Part shown: in pieces, positions 63,205-64,000 of the stretch | Layout of the letters: the number at the start of each line of letters is the position of its first letter | How positions within the stretch are numbered: the stretch's first letter is position 1 | Origin: Strobilurus pachycystidiatus | Taxonomy: Eukaryota; Basidiomycota; Agaricomycetes; Agaricales; Physalacriaceae | Direction: 5' to 3' | DNA length: 64,000 bases | Assembly (NCBI GenBank): GCA_019915135.1 | Contig: JAHLMK010000010.1 | Location: 124,001-188,000, forward strand | Notes under the pieces: generated by a model | What the model was told of the DNA's origin: nothing | Seen by the model: the letters and a program-made list of their open reading frames with translations, nothing else | The model's database searches: none | Made by a program: the position numbers and the translations under genes

Positions 63205-64000
63205 TAGCATATGAACATGAATAAGTTCTTCTCGTTGTCTCTACTAATGGAACTGAACTCGAACTTGTTTCGCCTGGTATAAGTATTCAGCAGGTAAAAT
63301 ATTTGCCACAATGTGTTGTTTCAAAAAGCAAAAAAAGAGACGACGCAAAGTGGCGGGTATCAATGCAGAGCAACTGCACGGTTATCGCATTACGAACAAA
63401 GCTGCTGTTCGGAGCGCAGGTTCACTGGGAAGTTGGAACATTGTTCGCCTTGCCGTTATATTTGCTTTTGCGATGACGCTCAGAGTGAGGGCGCGTTTTG
63501 TTGATTACTCACGGCCGAGACGATGTGAGAAGACGGACGAAGACCTGGAACTGACCAGTCATTAAGGACATTTGGAGGTAGCCCAATTCAAACCAACAAC
63601 ACGGGACTCGACCTCCCAATCCTGGGGTCTAGATTAACACTCCAATGAGCTGGATCTCAAGGATGAGGACCGAGGGCGCAATAATGACGATGATGGCTGG
63701 CAACCAACCAAATCGTGAGGATGCTACCGGATTCCCATCTTTCTTTCAAGTTTTTAGAGATCTTGCACTCACTTCCACTGATATCTCTATCTGGGACGCG
63801 ACGATAGATGCGCTCAGGTCACCTTTTAAGAACTCCGAGTTTAGAATAATACACGTTATACTGGCGAGTCGCATCAGCGATGATAGCTGGAATCTCAGTG
63901 CATTATGTAGTTCTTCTGGGAATAAGTAAGCCGTGCACGTGTGATGAGGCGTCTGGGCCGTTTCTTCCGGTGTCGATGCAAATGGCGGTCAAATGTGAAG
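63205..64000. other. Right end of the window, no supported gene
   Basis: Two plus-strand frames (63311-63565, Lys/Arg-rich start; 63645-63929) have no recognisable family. The second has SFFQVFRDLALTSTDISIWD and might be an exon of a gene that continues beyond the window. Confidence 0.4.
63595..63660 (-). repeat. tRNA-like relic
   Basis: Minus strand: an A-box-like AGCTCATTGGAG (63640-63651) and a B-box-like GGTCGAGTCCC (63603-63613) at tRNA spacing, with a C-rich anticodon-like loop between. The acceptor arms do not pair and no T-run terminator follows, so it is not a working tRNA gene; a tRNA pseudogene or SINE head is likely. Confidence 0.4.

Noticed and set aside
63338..63375. Resemblance to a cDNA-library adapter (GTATCAATGCAGAGCAAC)
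   Set aside because: Several mismatches to the adapter and seamless genomic context; probably chance.
1..64000. CRISPR arrays, rRNA operons, bacterial-type operons or riboswitches
   Set aside because: No regularly spaced repeats, rRNA-like blocks or prokaryotic signals were seen; gene structure is that of a fungal nucleus.

Overview
The window looks like nuclear DNA of a mushroom-forming basidiomycete (Agaricomycetes). The protein genes are compact and broken by many 50-60 nt introns. The families are typical of that group: PLP-dependent acyltransferases, seven-helix membrane proteins with Agaricomycete-style loops, F-box-like proteins with long LRR-like tails, small secreted proteins and a GH16-like secreted protein. 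Universal eukaryotic genes (20S proteasome beta-2, SMC6, a B-type cyclin, a CMGC kinase) lie between them. No species call is possible from the sequence alone. Exon edges below are read by eye from GT/GC...AG signals and family conservation, so gene ends are firmer than each intron.

Left part, 0-14 kb. Two diverged YCII-domain paralogs point towards each other (431-1009 and 13906-13261). Between them, in order, are an AONS-like PLP enzyme, a GNAT acetyltransferase, a seven-helix membrane protein, a small CBS-domain protein, proteasome subunit PUP1 and an aldehyde dehydrogenase divergent from PUP1. From 13.9 to 17.4 kb there is no convincing gene, but there are inverted repeats and a cluster of a conserved 13-bp motif.

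Middle, 17.4-29.3 kb. An MFS monocarboxylate-type transporter converges on SMC6. Then come an F-box-like gene, the remains of a second MFS transporter (allantoate-permease type) with an in-frame stop, and another seven-helix membrane protein.

29.35-47.62 kb is one nested transposon locus and the most striking part of the window. A PIF/Harbinger-like element has 17-bp terminal inverted repeats and an ATT duplication, and carries a DUF6818-like gene tail to tail with a DDE transposase. Its transposase gene was split twice. A 7.8-kb hAT element has 22-bp terminal repeats and a perfect 8-bp target duplication. A 6.5-kb LINE has a poly(A) tail and a 12-bp target duplication. Removing both insertions would leave the transposase frame open across both junctions, so both came later than the Harbinger and are probably young. 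The hAT itself carries a second gene in opposite orientation and a long foldback palindrome between its two genes. The LINE has both ORFs intact and overlapping by ATGA.

Right part, 48-64 kb. It holds an F-box-like gene, a small secreted protein, a B-type cyclin, a seven-helix membrane protein (DUF6534 type), a hexapeptide-repeat O-acetyltransferase, a MAK/RCK-type kinase with an altered catalytic-loop motif, a secreted histidine acid phosphatase and a GH16-like secreted protein. The last 0.8 kb holds a tRNA-like relic and no clear gene.
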